Below, one piece after another: positions 1 through 6,574 of a stretch of DNA of 60,043 bases; within the stretch, counting starts at the first letter, position 1, and every line of letters starts with the position of its first letter. The stretch spans positions 1 through 60,043 of the forward strand of contig DASYUT010000311.1 of assembly GCA_036000965.1 (NCBI GenBank). Reading direction: 5' to 3'. A program made the translations under genes and the position numbers. The notes under the pieces were generated by a model. The model had not been told where the DNA came from and did not search any database. It worked only from the letters and a program-made list of their open reading frames with translations. Origin of the DNA: Actinomycetes bacterium. Lineage in GTDB: Bacteria; Actinomycetota; CALGFH01.

Positions 1-141
1 GGTGCTGGCCGGCATCGGGAAGGTCGAAACCAACCATGGGCGCTCGCGTGCTCCGGGCGTCGTCTCCGGGGTCAACCGGTTCGGCTGCTGCTCGGGGCCG
101 ATGCAGTTCAACATCCGCAACGGTCCGCCCTCGACGTGGGA
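1..141. repeat. Terminal direct repeat, left copy (circular closure)
   Basis: These 141 bases are identical to the last 141 bases of the window (59903-60043). The lytic transglycosylase gene reads in frame across the joint, so the two ends are the same locus seen twice. An exact overlap of this kind usually means a circular assembly graph, from a circularly permuted or circular molecule. The unique genome is then 59,902 bp. Confidence 0.95.
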
Positions 142-325
142 TGCCTACGGCCGGGGCGGCAACGTGTACGACCCCGCCGACGCGATCCCTGCGGCGGCGC
201 GGCTGCTGTGCGCCAACGGCGCCCCACGCAACATCAGCCAAGCGATCTACGCCTACAACCACGCCTGGTGGTACGTCCGCCAGGTCCTGGGCTTTGCCCG
301 CTCCTACCAGAGGAGGCACCCGTGA
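2..325 (+). CDS. Secreted lytic transglycosylase (SLT-like), 3' part
   Basis: This is the C-terminal part of a gene that starts at 59670 and runs through the circle junction; the whole protein has 185 residues. The motif KVETNHGRS holds the likely catalytic glutamate of the SLT/goose-lysozyme fold. GPMQF and AYNH match the later conserved SLT motifs. The enzyme would cleave the glycan backbone of peptidoglycan outside the membrane. The stop overlaps the GTG start of the next gene, so the two are translationally coupled. It could serve lysis, or local wall opening during DNA transfer as in plasmid systems. Confidence 0.85.
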   Translation: MLAGIGKVETNHGRSRAPGVVSGVNRFGCCSGPMQFNIRNGPPSTWDAYGRGGNVYDPADAIPAAARLLCANGAPRNISQAIYAYNHAWWYVRQVLGFARSYQRRHP

Positions 326-420
326 CCCGGTTCAGCCCGCTCGATCTCGCCGCAGCTGTCGCCATCGGCCTCGCCATCGGCCAGGCACTGCGGGTTCTGC
401 TCCCCCGTTGGAGGTCCTGA
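322..420 (+). CDS. Small single-span membrane protein
   Basis: 32 residues from a GTG start that overlaps the transglycosylase stop, with AGGAGG at 311-316. Almost the whole protein is one hydrophobic helix (AAAVAIGLAIGQALRVLL) ending in basic residues. The stop overlaps the next ATG. Its size and position beside a wall hydrolase suit a holin or a spread-type membrane protein, but nothing in the sequence decides between them. Confidence 0.55.
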   Translation: MTRFSPLDLAAAVAIGLAIGQALRVLLPRWRS

Positions 421-908
421 TGGCCACCCGCCAATCCCAGATCAACACCACTCCCCTGTTCCCCGAAAAGGCCAGCCATCGGCGGCTGCTCCGCCACGCC
501 ATCCTCGTGTTGGCCCTGGCCGCCGCCGGCGGGGCGATCGGGCTGACCCGCACGCTTGGCGGCTGGCTGGTGATCGGGCTGGGCTGGCTGGTCGTGACGA
601 TCCTCGGCAGCTACCACGCCAACGGCGGGTTGCGTGCGCTCCTGCGCGCCCTCTCCGAATATGCCTTGGTGGTCATTATCGCCACGGTGGTGACGCTGAC
701 CGTCGCGCAGCCGCACCCCCAACAGCCGGCCGACGCCAAACCGAAGCCGGCCGCCGCCGCGCCCGCGCCGGCACAGGCACTCGACCTTGCCGACCTCACC
801 CGTCCCATCCAGACCTGGCTCACCCATCTGCGCGACCAGGCCAACGCCTGGGTCAAGCAGCACTCCCCCACCACCAGCCCGCCCACCACCACGACCAGAA
901 GGAGGTAG
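420..908 (+). CDS. Membrane protein with proline/alanine-rich C-terminal half
   Basis: 162 residues. It has about three hydrophobic segments within residues 25-95, then a Pro/Ala/Lys-rich linker (about 100-125) and an amphipathic tail ending in a Pro/Thr-rich stretch. The ATG overlaps the upstream TGA. It lies between a secreted transglycosylase and a DUF2637 protein and is probably co-transcribed with both. I recognise no family. A membrane partner of the wall hydrolase is plausible. Confidence 0.7.
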   Translation: MATRQSQINTTPLFPEKASHRRLLRHAILVLALAAAGGAIGLTRTLGGWLVIGLGWLVVTILGSYHANGGLRALLRALSEYALVVIIATVVTLTVAQPHPQQPADAKPKPAAAAPAPAQALDLADLTRPIQTWLTHLRDQANAWVKQHSPTTSPPTTTTRRR

Positions 909-913
909 CCAGA

Positions 914-1648
914 ATGCAGTGGATCGACTTCCCGCCGCTGGCCAAGGTCGGCATCATCAGCGCGGCCGTGCTCACCGCCGGCCTTGCGGCCGTGGCGGTC
1001 GCATTGAGCTACGACGCCGCCTACCATCTTGTGCTCGCGCACGGGCACTATTCCGCCAAGGCCGCCAAGGTCTATCCGCTCATCCTGGACGCCGGGTTTC
1101 TGATCGCCGAATTCGCCGCGATCGTCGCGGTGGCGTTGCGGCCATTGGCGCCGGATCCGCGCAAGATCAGCCGCTACCCGTTCGGGCCGCTGACGATCAT
1201 GACGATCTGTGCGGTTGGTAGCATCTGGATCAACATCCTGCATGCCGGCAGTGACAAGGTGGGAATGCTGATCGCGGCGCTTCCCCCGGTGCTGATGATT
1301 CTCGCGTTCAACGTGCTTGTGGCGATCTGCCGGTGGACCTCGCACCTGATGGGCTTCGACCCGGGTGAGATTCCGCCGGTTCGTGAGGTGCCGGGGCGGT
1401 TGGCCGCGCAGATCCGCAGGCCGACGTCTCCGCAAGCCGGCCAAACAGGACACCTGTCGGTTGCGGAGTTTGCGCGTGCGAAACTCCGTCTCAAGTCGGA
1501 CACGGCACTCGCCAGGACGACCGACTCGAGCGTCATGAAAGAATTGAAGGCAGAGGGCATCACCATGGACCGTTCATGGGCGTCCAAAGCCCTCGCCGAG
1601 GTGAAGTCCGAACGGGGGATCTCGACCAACGGGAACCACCGCAGGTAG
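914..1648 (+). CDS. DUF2637 membrane protein with C-terminal helical domain
   Basis: 244 residues. The first 145 contain four hydrophobic helices with the pattern SYDAAYHLVLAHG followed by YPLILDAGFLIAE, which is the DUF2637 signature known from Streptomyces chromosomes, plasmids and integrative elements. The remaining ~100 residues are soluble, basic and helical. DUF2637 genes commonly sit in plasmid transfer or spread neighbourhoods, which makes this one unusual in a phage. Assignment to the family is fairly firm; its function here is unknown. Confidence 0.75.
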   Translation: MQWIDFPPLAKVGIISAAVLTAGLAAVAVALSYDAAYHLVLAHGHYSAKAAKVYPLILDAGFLIAEFAAIVAVALRPLAPDPRKISRYPFGPLTIMTICAVGSIWINILHAGSDKVGMLIAALPPVLMILAFNVLVAICRWTSHLMGFDPGEIPPVREVPGRLAAQIRRPTSPQAGQTGHLSVAEFARAKLRLKSDTALARTTDSSVMKELKAEGITMDRSWASKALAEVKSERGISTNGNHRR

Positions 1649-1706
1649 ATGGGGGAGAGCGATGGGGGAGAGGCACCCGGTGAATCAGCCCGACCGAGGG
1701 CCGGTC

Positions 1707-1904
1707 ATGACCGAGAAGTGGCGGAAGAGTTCGCGGAGTGCCAGCAACGGCTGCGTGGAGGTCGCCATCGAACCGCCAGTGGTCCTCATGCGCGACTCGA
1801 AAGACCCCTGCGGGCCCCGCCTGGCCTTCACCACGGCGGAGTGGGCCTCGTTCGTGGCAGGGGTGAAAGCCAGCGAGTTCGACCTCCCCGAAGGCACACC
1901 ATGA
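1707..1904 (+). CDS. DUF397 domain protein
   Basis: 65 residues from ATG 1707. Upstream in-frame starts at 1662 (ATG) and 1680 (GTG) would add up to 15 residues. The sequence WRKSSRSASNGCVEVA, then RDSKDPCGP, then FTTAEWASFVAGVK is the full DUF397 pattern. In actinomycetes DUF397 proteins are usually encoded next to an XRE regulator and act with it. Here no such partner is adjacent; the nearest candidate round the circle is the regulator at 54069. It is the last gene of the operon, before the terminator at 1943. Confidence 0.85.
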   Translation: MTEKWRKSSRSASNGCVEVAIEPPVVLMRDSKDPCGPRLAFTTAEWASFVAGVKASEFDLPEGTP

Positions 1905-1942
1905 GCGAGCAGCCCAACCGGCCCGCCGAGTAGGCAACGTGA

Positions 1943-1980
1943 GAAGCGCCCCGGTGGGGACCGGGGCGCTTCCTCTATTT
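1943..1980 (+). terminator. Intrinsic terminator of the rightward operon
   Basis: Perfect 13-bp stem (1943-1955 with 1960-1972), four-base loop, then CTCTATTT. It follows the DUF397 gene by 38 bp and separates the rightward block from the leftward tRNA. Confidence 0.85.
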
Positions 1981-1988
1981 GGTTGTCG

Positions 1989-2063
1989 TGGGCCCGGAGG
2001 GATTTGAACCCTCGACCTCTGGGTTATGAACCCAGCGGGCTGGCCAGCCTGCCCTACGGGCCG
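1989..2063 (-). tRNA. tRNA-Met (CAU), initiator-like
   Basis: A full cloverleaf folds on the minus strand: D stem GGGC/GCCC, anticodon stem CTGGG/CCCAG, loop TTCATAA, T stem GAGGG/CCCTC with loop TTCAAAT, discriminator A. The acceptor pairs at positions 2-71 to 7-66, but position 1 faces 72 as C opposite C. An unpaired 1:72 and three consecutive G-C pairs (GGG/CCC) beside the anticodon loop are the hallmarks of initiator tRNA. CCA is not encoded. A TAGAAT box at 2075-2070 could start transcription at the mature 5' end. Confidence 0.9.
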
Positions 2064-2086
2064 GACCAGATTCTAGCCCGAACGCC

Positions 2087-2122
2087 AACGAGCGCCCCAC
2101 CCGAAAAGGTGGGGCGCTCGTT
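2087..2122. terminator. Strong hairpin upstream of the tRNA
   Basis: Perfect 15-bp stem (2087-2101 with 2108-2122), six-base loop, followed on the plus strand by GTCTTTCT. It could stop plus-strand read-through or end the leftward late transcript before the tRNA. Confidence 0.7.
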
Positions 2123-2447
2123 GTCTTTCTCGTGGGCGGGGTGCTGAGACTGCTCGATCGGCCGCCCCTCGCCACTCGTAGCTTGTCGACCGGGCACCCA
2201 CTGGTGCCGGGCAGGCCCACCATCCCCGGCGAGTCAGGATCGGCGGGCAGCTCGCCTGAACGACCGTTCTCTCAGCGTGGCCACCACCAGCCCGGGTAGG
2301 ACCCGGCGGTATGGTGGCCCCCCTCTTTGGCGATTCTGCCGAGGATTCTAACAGCAGCAGCGCCTCCACCCGTGAAGGGCAGGGGCGCTGTGCGCCCGGA
2401 CACCGGGGCTCCAGCCATGGCCTAGCCGTGGCGGTCGGATTCTACCG
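2123..2447. other. Intergenic stretch with a long stem-loop
   Basis: No convincing gene. It holds an imperfect long hairpin at 2279-2319, with outer arms GGCCACCA/TGGTGGCC and inner arms CCGGGT/ACCCGG, followed on the plus strand by CCCTCTTT. The minus-strand box TAGAATC occurs at about 2346-2340 and 2440-2434, as it does just upstream of the tRNA, and may mark promoters. Confidence 0.5.
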
Positions 2448-2837
2448 TCAGGGGCTGGGCTTGCCTGGGTCAGGTGGGGGCGGTGGCAGGTCGCTGGCCC
2501 GCGTCGCACCGGACGAGTAGCCCCCACGCTTGGGTCGCGGTGGCTGCTGCTCGGCGATTCGACTCGCCGCCGGCGGGCTCTCCGAGCCGGCCACCACCAG
2601 CCGCTTGCCGTCGCTGGAGCGCGGATCCGACGTCGGGGTGACGTGCGAGCGGGCAAGCCACCAGGTGGCCAGCGCGCCGACCACGTCGACCACGCCGGCC
2701 GCGGCCGCCTGCTCGCTGTTATCGCTCAGGGCGGGAATCCAGCCTTTGACGGCCAGGATGTGGATGGCGGCGGCGGCCGTGGCGACGATGAGCGCCCGGG
2801 CGCGGAGCGGCTCCGGGCGTCTGCTCGGGGTGTCCAT
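2448..2837 (-). CDS. Holin-like small membrane protein
   Basis: 129 residues from ATG 2837, behind a GGGAGGG ribosome site. Two hydrophobic segments (about residues 13-30 and 38-54) are joined by a short loop. A long hydrophilic tail follows, ending in a proline run. It is the last gene of the leftward late operon and lies 1.3 kb downstream of the amidase. Two-span proteins of this size and place are commonly holins in actinobacteriophages. The family is inferred from topology and position, not from a motif. Confidence 0.55.
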   Translation of the reverse strand: MDTPSRRPEPLRARALIVATAAAAIHILAVKGWIPALSDNSEQAAAAGVVDVVGALATWWLARSHVTPTSDPRSSDGKRLVVAGSESPPAASRIAEQQPPRPKRGGYSSGATRASDLPPPPPDPGKPSP

Positions 2838-2851
2838 GATGCCCTCCCTTC

Positions 2852-3139
2852 TCAGGCGGGGACCCAGCGGCCCTCGCGGACGAAGCCATGGTCGCCGCAG
2901 CCTTGCGGGCACAGGATGGATGGCTCGATGTGGACCGGGTCTGTGTCCACGATCTGGTGGCCTGAGCGACGGTCGCCCCACTGCCCGAGCCACGACCAGC
3001 CCTTGGGTTCCGTCGTGCAGTCATGCCACCACAGATAGCCGACGACCGCGTCGTTGGTGATGAGGGCCATTGCGAAGTGCCGCTCGCCGAGGTCGACCAC
3101 GCCGGGCTCGCCCTCGGGATATGTCACGCTGGCACCCAT
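2852..3139 (-). CDS. CGxHGF-motif small protein, paralog 1
   Basis: 95 residues. The C-terminus reads EPSILCPQGCGDHGFVREGRW, a Cys/Cys/His cluster ending in a Trp-rich tail. The proteins at 3124-3438 and 3782-4075 carry the same tail, so these are three diverged copies. It resembles a small family widespread in actinobacteria and their phages (DUF6527-like), with no known function. The start overlaps the upstream gene by 16 bases. Confidence 0.75.
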   Translation of the reverse strand: MGASVTYPEGEPGVVDLGERHFAMALITNDAVVGYLWWHDCTTEPKGWSWLGQWGDRRSGHQIVDTDPVHIEPSILCPQGCGDHGFVREGRWVPA

Positions 3140-3438
3140 CGGTCCTCCCGGATGAACCCGTGGTCGCCGCAGTGGCACAGCAGCGACGGACTCAGGGTGA
3201 GCGGTTCCCATGACTCGACCGTCCACCGCGGCTTGTCTGGCAGCACCCGCCGCGCAGTGTCGCCGTCGAAGAAGATCGCGCCCTCGCACAGCGAACCGTC
3301 CGGGCGGCGGTGGGCGATGATCGCGCCGATCCGCTCCACGTCGGGGAGGTCGGCATACTGCGGGTTGAGCTCCCGGTCCGGCGCCCAGCTCGTGTAGCGG
3401 AGCGTGTGGTCGTGGCCGAGGTCGAGCGGGGCGCTCAC
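3124..3438 (-). CDS. CGxHGF-motif small protein, paralog 2
   Basis: 104 residues. The tail LSPSLLCHCGDHGFIREDRW matches paralogs 1 and 3. The N-terminal two thirds differ, so the copies diverged outside the putative metal-binding tail. It overlaps the HNH-like gene upstream by four bases (ATGA). Confidence 0.75.
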   Translation of the reverse strand: MSAPLDLGHDHTLRYTSWAPDRELNPQYADLPDVERIGAIIAHRRPDGSLCEGAIFFDGDTARRVLPDKPRWTVESWEPLTLSPSLLCHCGDHGFIREDRWVPA

Positions 3439-3785
3439 GGGTCCAGCGGGATGTCGGCCTGCGGGCCGAGCGCGTCCATGGCGACCTGGGCCAGCTTCCG
3501 GACGTAGCGGGTGTAGGGCCGGAGCTCGGCCTTGGTCGGTTTCCGGTCCTGCGTGCGGGCCTTGAGATGCACGCGCAAGCAGGCGTGGACGGCACTGTGG
3601 GAGGTCGGGCAGAGCAGCACCTGGTCGCCGTTGGCGGGGCCGTGGAACGGTGCACCGACCGGGATGATGTGGTGGCTCTCCTCCTCAGCCGGGACCGGGC
3701 GGTGCCAGCGGACGCACTGGCAGCGCACATCCCCGTAGGTGAGCCGCGTCGTCACATCGACCCCGGGCGGATGCGCCTGGGTCAT
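3435..3785 (-). CDS. HNH-like nuclease-fold protein
   Basis: 116 residues from ATG 3785. Motifs in order are CQCVRWH, ESHHIIPV and LLCPTSHSAVH. The HH pair before IIP and the C..SH..VH segment resemble the active-site strands of the HNH fold, and the short Cys motif may bind zinc. The gene sits inside the cluster of three CGxHGF paralogs with ATGA overlaps on both sides. Whether it cuts DNA cannot be judged; a head-packaging HNH would normally lie beside the terminase, not here. Confidence 0.65.
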   Translation of the reverse strand: MTQAHPPGVDVTTRLTYGDVRCQCVRWHRPVPAEEESHHIIPVGAPFHGPANGDQVLLCPTSHSAVHACLRVHLKARTQDRKPTKAELRPYTRYVRKLAQVAMDALGPQADIPLDP

Positions 3786-4075
3786 GCTGATCGCCACCTT
3801 CCGTCGATGATGAAGCCGTGCGCGCCACAGCGCGGGCACACGACCGACGGTGCCAGGGTGAGGGGGTCGTGGGAGATGACCTGCCAGCCGGGATGCACCG
3901 ACCCGTCCGCCTGGGTGCGCCACGCCACGGGGCTATCGGCAAACGGCAGGCTGCATCCGCACGGCGACCCGTCCGGCGCCTGGTGCAGGTCGACCGCGCC
4001 GATCGGCCACTCGGCGGTCGTCGTGCGGTAGAGACGGGCTTGGTGGCCGCTGCCGAGGTCGTAGGTGGTGGTCAC
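3782..4075 (-). CDS. CGxHGF-motif small protein, paralog 3
   Basis: 97 residues. The tail LAPSVVCPRCGAHGFIIDGRW gives the clearest CxxC pair of the three paralogs. It overlaps the HNH-like gene (ATGA) and the tiny gene upstream. The function is unknown. Confidence 0.75.
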   Translation of the reverse strand: MTTTYDLGSGHQARLYRTTTAEWPIGAVDLHQAPDGSPCGCSLPFADSPVAWRTQADGSVHPGWQVISHDPLTLAPSVVCPRCGAHGFIIDGRWRSA

Positions 4076-4167
4076 CGCCCGCCCCGACGCCGGGCAAGCT
4101 CGAGCAGGCGCCGCTCGATCCTAGGGGCCAGCCGCTCCGCCAACCGGTCGACGCCAGGCGAGGTCAT
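4072..4167 (-). CDS. Tiny basic protein coupled to the amidase gene
   Basis: 31 residues, very rich in Arg and Leu (IERRLLELARRRGGR at the end). The ATG overlaps the amidase stop and the stop overlaps the next ATG. These tight overlaps are the main reason to accept it. One amphipathic helix is all that can be seen. Confidence 0.4.
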   Translation of the reverse strand: MTSPGVDRLAERLAPRIERRLLELARRRGGR

Positions 4168-5030
4168 GGTGTTGGCGGCGGGGCCGCCGGGGCCGCCGGG
4201 GTGAGCAGCCAGATGAGCTGGTCGAGCTTGGCGTTGGTGGCCGCCTGCGCGTCCAGCGTCGCCTGCAGCTTGAGGTTGGTGTCCTTCACTGCCGCGATGA
4301 GCTTGTCCCCCTTGTCGGCATACACCCGAAAGGCGTCCGCCCAGTTGTCCTGACCGTAGATGATTCCCTGCGCGGTCAGCTCGTTCCACGCTTCCTTGAA
4401 CTCCTGCTTGGTCAAGTCGATCTCCTCCTCTGGGTGCAGGAACGCGGGCAGCAAGATCAAGCCCCACTGGCTGATCCGAACCGACCCGGGACACGTCTTG
4501 CCAAGCGCCGGCGTCCACGGGTTGATGTCCGGGTGGGCGAACGTGTTGATCCCCGGCAGGCTGTGGTAGCCCAGTCCCCGCGGCGAGTCCCACGGGGTGG
4601 TGGCCGTGCGCCGTGGGATGGTCGGGTGCACTTCGACGAGCTTGTCGTGGAGCCAGCGGAGGCTTTCCAGTTGCGCGCGGGTCCACGGCTGGACGTTCGG
4701 GTCGTGCACCCAGGTGCCGTTGACCAGCTCCCCATCCTCGGTTTCGATCGAGATGGCCTCGTCGTTGGCGGCCAGGTTCGCGTCGGCGCGACGGGCGGTG
4801 TCCATGAACTGGATGATCTGGCCGTCCTGGGCGCCGGACCGGATCCCGCGGACCGAGAAGTGCGATTCGACCCCTGTGGAGTCGTGGAAGAACCAGTAGG
4901 TGCCGAGGGTGGAGCCGACCTGGGAGTGGTCGATGATCGCGGTCGGGGTGATCTTGCCTTGGGTGTTCCACTCGGGGAGGAGCCAGTGGTCACCGCCGTG
5001 TGGGCTGCCGGCGAAGTCGAGGAGGGCCAT
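4164..5030 (-). CDS. N-acetylmuramoyl-L-alanine amidase endolysin (PGRP/Amidase_2)
   Basis: 288 residues. The first ~190 form an Amidase_2 domain. Zinc ligands are probably His in IIDHSQ (about 35), His in TFAHPDINP and Cys in GKTCPG, which occurs as C..G after the second His as in peptidoglycan-recognition amidases. The C-terminal ~100 residues are a charged helical region with a coiled coil (KLIAAVKDTNLKLQATLDAQ) and a proline end, probably for wall binding or oligomerisation. It would cut the bond between muramic acid and L-alanine during lysis. There is no signal peptide, so it needs the holin to reach the wall. Confidence 0.85.
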   Translation of the reverse strand: MALLDFAGSPHGGDHWLLPEWNTQGKITPTAIIDHSQVGSTLGTYWFFHDSTGVESHFSVRGIRSGAQDGQIIQFMDTARRADANLAANDEAISIETEDGELVNGTWVHDPNVQPWTRAQLESLRWLHDKLVEVHPTIPRRTATTPWDSPRGLGYHSLPGINTFAHPDINPWTPALGKTCPGSVRISQWGLILLPAFLHPEEEIDLTKQEFKEAWNELTAQGIIYGQDNWADAFRVYADKGDKLIAAVKDTNLKLQATLDAQAATNAKLDQLIWLLTPAAPAAPPPTP

Positions 5031-5192
5031 TCAGGTCAGCTCCTCCGGGTCGACCGGGATCGGCTCCGGCTCGGCGTTGCCGTGGTAGGCGGCCGCCTGC
5101 TCGAGCAGGAACGCGGGGGTGTCGGCGATGCAGTCACCCTGCGGGGGTGGGAGCTGCGCGGCGGGGCTTTGCAGATCAGGTTGGCGTGGCAT
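5031..5192 (-). CDS. Small hypothetical protein upstream of endolysin
   Basis: 53 residues from ATG 5192, preceded by GGAGGAG. It is Pro/Gln/Ala-rich and acidic at the end (PIPVDPEEL), with no membrane segment. It lies directly before the amidase with no gap, so it probably shares its transcript. No family recognised. Confidence 0.6.
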   Translation of the reverse strand: MPRQPDLQSPAAQLPPPQGDCIADTPAFLLEQAAAYHGNAEPEPIPVDPEELT

Positions 5193-5225
5193 AGCTCTCC
5201 TCCATCCTCCCATCTCCCAAATGAC

Positions 5226-5275
5226 GGCCGGCCCGGCGATGGGAACCGGGCCGGCCTAACCCGCCGGGAAGCGGG
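5226..5275 (-). terminator. Double hairpin between tail genes and lysis genes
   Basis: A perfect 11-bp stem GGCCGGCCCGG/CCGGGCCGGCC (5226-5236 with 5246-5256) is followed by a second hairpin CCCGC/GCGGG near 5260-5275. It lies in one of the few gaps of the leftward late run. It could partly terminate the structural transcript or protect its 3' end. No T-run follows. Confidence 0.6.
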
Positions 5276-5283
5276 CTCCTACG

Positions 5284-5712
5284 TCAGTGCGGCAGACAGG
5301 GCCGCTGTGTCGTCGCCGGGTTCACCGTGCTCTGCGGCACCCGGCATCGTCTCGTTGTCGTGGTCGTGGTCGCCCCGACCGTGGTCGTGGTCGCCGGCTG
5401 GGTGGTGGCCACGGGCCCGGTCGTGGGTGGCGGTGGCAGGGCGACGATGACAATGCCTGACGCTCCGGCCGGTCCTGGCGGCCCCTGCGCGCCGGGCGGG
5501 CCCGGCACTGGCGGCCCGGGTGGTCCGGCCGGGGCCGTCGACGAAGGCAGAGACGTGGTCGTCGGCGGCGCCCGACCGGACGACGGCACCGGCTCGGTCG
5601 TGATGGGCGGCAGCGTGGTCGTCGTCGGCAGGGTCGGCTCGAAGGTGTTCGCCGAGACGACCACGGCCACCACGAACACGACCACAGCGACGATGCCGAG
5701 CGCTGCTTTCAT
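5284..5712 (-). CDS. Membrane-anchored Thr-rich protein with collagen-like stretch
   Basis: 142 residues. Residues 2-21 form a strongly hydrophobic N-terminal anchor or signal. Then come Thr/Pro-rich stalks and, at about 62-86, an interrupted Gly-X-Y run (GPPGPPVPGPPGAQGPPGPAG). Two Cys sit in a basic Thr-rich tail. This looks like a surface-exposed stalk protein. Collagen-like runs are common in tail fibers, but an N-terminal anchor and a place among small membrane proteins point to the cell envelope. It overlaps the upstream gene (ATGA). Confidence 0.7.
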   Translation of the reverse strand: MKAALGIVAVVVFVVAVVVSANTFEPTLPTTTTLPPITTEPVPSSGRAPPTTTSLPSSTAPAGPPGPPVPGPPGAQGPPGPAGASGIVIVALPPPPTTGPVATTQPATTTTVGATTTTTTRRCRVPQSTVNPATTQRPCLPH

Positions 5713-6044
5713 AGCGGTTCCCCGTTGGGGGTCGCGACGCCAGCGTCGCGGAGGGCGGCCTCGAGCTGGCCGACCCACCGGCGCAGGCTCCGCTCCCGGA
5801 TCCGGGCGGCTTCGAGGTCGCCCTCGAGCGCGGTGACCCGCCGGTTGCAGTTCTCGATCCGCCGCTCGGCCTCCGCGATCCCGCCCTCGTAGAGTTTCCG
5901 GGCGGTGTCGAACGCGTCGCGGACGTCGTCGCGGGTGGCTTTGCTGGCGGTGTCCTTCCGAGCCCTGTCGGCCTGCTGGAAGACCAGGAAGGCGGGGATG
6001 ATGCCGACCAGCGCGACGAGGATCCCTGGCAGCCACGCTGGCAC
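5709..6044 (-). CDS. Membrane-anchored coiled-coil protein
   Basis: 111 residues: a hydrophobic N-terminal helix (about 3-22, WLPGILVALVGIIPAFLVF) and then a long charged heptad region (30-105). This is the shape of spanin-like or envelope-linking proteins. It may work with the collagen-like protein encoded by the overlapping downstream gene. No family assigned. Confidence 0.65.
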   Translation of the reverse strand: MPAWLPGILVALVGIIPAFLVFQQADRARKDTASKATRDDVRDAFDTARKLYEGGIAEAERRIENCNRRVTALEGDLEAARIRERSLRRWVGQLEAALRDAGVATPNGEPL

Positions 6045-6050
6045 GTTCGC

Positions 6051-6491
6051 CTACTCTCTGACCGGCAGGCCCGCCGCGCACACGCTGACGAGGGTGGCGA
6101 GGGTGAGGAAGATCACGGTGGGACGTAGGATCTGCCAGTGTGCGACCGGCCATGTCGCCACCGTCGCGGTCGCCCAGATCAGTTTGATCCCGATCGCGGC
6201 GGCGTAGGCGAGCCGGTCATCATCCATCCACGCCTGTACCCCTAACAGGACCCCGATGGCGGCCATCCCCAGCGCCCATACCCAGAGTGGTGCCAACGCG
6301 AGGACGACATGGTAGGTGGGGGCCTGTTTGAGGGGTCGGGCGGCGGTCGGGTCGATCAGCGACCATGCCCAGACGAGGTCGAAGGTGGCGAACGCTCCGA
6401 GCGCGGCCCCACGGTACCCGACCCGTCGCCGCATCCACTCGGCCAGCAGCGCCACCCGATGGTCGAGGGTGAGGAGCGAGTCGCGGATCAT
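6051..6491 (-). CDS. Four-span membrane protein
   Basis: 146 residues with about four hydrophobic segments (roughly 25-45, 62-85, 92-115, 122-142). It begins at an ATG overlapping the stop of the tiny membrane ORF upstream. No catalytic motif. It belongs to a cluster of four small membrane proteins between the tail tip genes and the endolysin. Confidence 0.7.
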   Translation of the reverse strand: MIRDSLLTLDHRVALLAEWMRRRVGYRGAALGAFATFDLVWAWSLIDPTAARPLKQAPTYHVVLALAPLWVWALGMAAIGVLLGVQAWMDDDRLAYAAAIGIKLIWATATVATWPVAHWQILRPTVIFLTLATLVSVCAAGLPVRE

Positions 6492-6574
6492 CGGCGGCCC
6501 ATCCGCTCATCCATGCACTCCGCGATCCCGATCCACAGCAGGCCCCACAGGAGCAGCAGGCCGAGCGGGCTCAT
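6488..6574 (-). CDS. Tiny single-span membrane protein
   Basis: 28 residues. A Leu-rich hydrophobic helix (LGLLLLWGLLWIGIAEC) is followed by a short charged tail. The stop overlaps the ATG of the downstream membrane protein and its own ATG overlaps the upstream stop. That double coupling supports a real gene despite its size. Confidence 0.5.
   Translation of the reverse strand: MSPLGLLLLWGLLWIGIAECMDERMGRR

Noticed and set aside
1989-2063. tRNA gene as the phage attachment site
   Set aside because: The integrase is about 6 kb away round the circle and the tRNA is complete with its own flanking hairpins. An att core cannot be shown without a host junction.
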